A DNA stretch of 22,118 nucleotides, from contig CAJTVM010000047.1 of assembly GCA_910579595.1 (NCBI GenBank), positions 1-22,118 on the forward strand. The letters are read 5' to 3'. Positions 22,064 through 22,118 of the stretch are shown here, piece after piece. Under the pieces are notes generated by a model. It was given only the letters and a program-made list of their open reading frames with translations, ran no database searches and was not told the origin of the DNA. The DNA is from an uncultured Oscillospiraceae bacterium (GTDB taxonomy: Bacteria > Bacillota > Clostridia > Oscillospirales > Oscillospiraceae). A program made the position numbers and the translations under genes. Numbering within the stretch: position 1 is the stretch's first letter; every line of letters begins with the position of its first letter.

Positions 22064-22118
22064 TGAAGTGCCCCCAAAAAGTTAGACAAAAATTGAAGGG
22101 AAAAATTGTTTAAGCGGC
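22064..22118. mobile_element. Possible IS3-family element end, cut by the window edge
   Basis: From about 22064 the sequence reads TGAAGTGCCCCCAAAAAGTT, then AGACAAAAATTG. It resembles the terminal repeats of IS3/IS150-group elements, which often begin TG...CCCCC...AGAC and are followed by an A/T-rich leader to orfA. No transposase is visible before the window ends. Confidence 0.4.

Overview
The window looks like chromosomal DNA from a motile, anaerobic, GC-rich gut Firmicute, probably an Oscillospirales relative (Flavonifractor/Lawsonibacter/Oscillibacter type). The basis is strong AGGAGG-type ribosome binding sites, rubrerythrin, Clostridia-style heterodimeric ABC exporters, a Gram-positive CsrA next to flagellin, and a sigma-D-like promoter. 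The species assignment is inference.

Layout. (1) 0.2-4.5 kb: a MarR-type regulator with a His/Cys-rich tail, behind a promoter flanked by two identical palindromes, followed by a heterodimeric ABC exporter whose second subunit is frameshifted. (2) 4.5-7.4 kb: a gene graveyard with a frameshifted membrane protein, the 3' end of a LacI-type regulator, two tyrosine-integrase remnants, the tail of a Rpn/PD-(D/E)XK-type protein, and a tRNA 3' fragment that looks like an attachment site. (3) 7.5-10.5 kb: rubrerythrin and a LysR regulator transcribed divergently from near-identical promoters, then a convergent URO-D/MtaA-like methyltransferase. (4) 10.5-16.3 kb: the striking region, described below. 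(5) 16.4-22.0 kb: a carbohydrate locus with an NahK-like sugar kinase, a PocR-domain AraC regulator, a lipoprotein solute-binding protein and two permeases. The window ends in what looks like the tip of an IS3-family element.

The 10.5-16.3 kb region holds, in order: a Hin/Pin-type small serine recombinase; a ~91-bp segment bounded by two inverted 24-bp sites (20/24 identical, matching non-palindromic GT cores); a TnpB homologue that has lost all three RuvC acidic residues (K205, R289, E371) but keeps its zinc ribbon; a hairpin-rich stretch ending in an H-type pseudoknot, as expected of a TnpB guide-RNA scaffold; a CsrA homologue; and an 806-residue flagellin. A sigma-D-like promoter lies inside the inverted-repeat segment and currently points away from the tnpB-like gene; inversion would point it at tnpB-like/csrA/flagellin. 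The csrA and flagellin leaders carry GGA-loop hairpins typical of CsrA sites.

My main hypothesis is an invertible flagellar phase-variation module analogous to Salmonella hin-fljBA. In this version the repressor of the alternative flagellin would be an RNA-guided, nuclease-dead TnpB (TldR type) acting with CsrA. The components are visible in the sequence; inversion, guide identity, target and regulatory logic are inferred.
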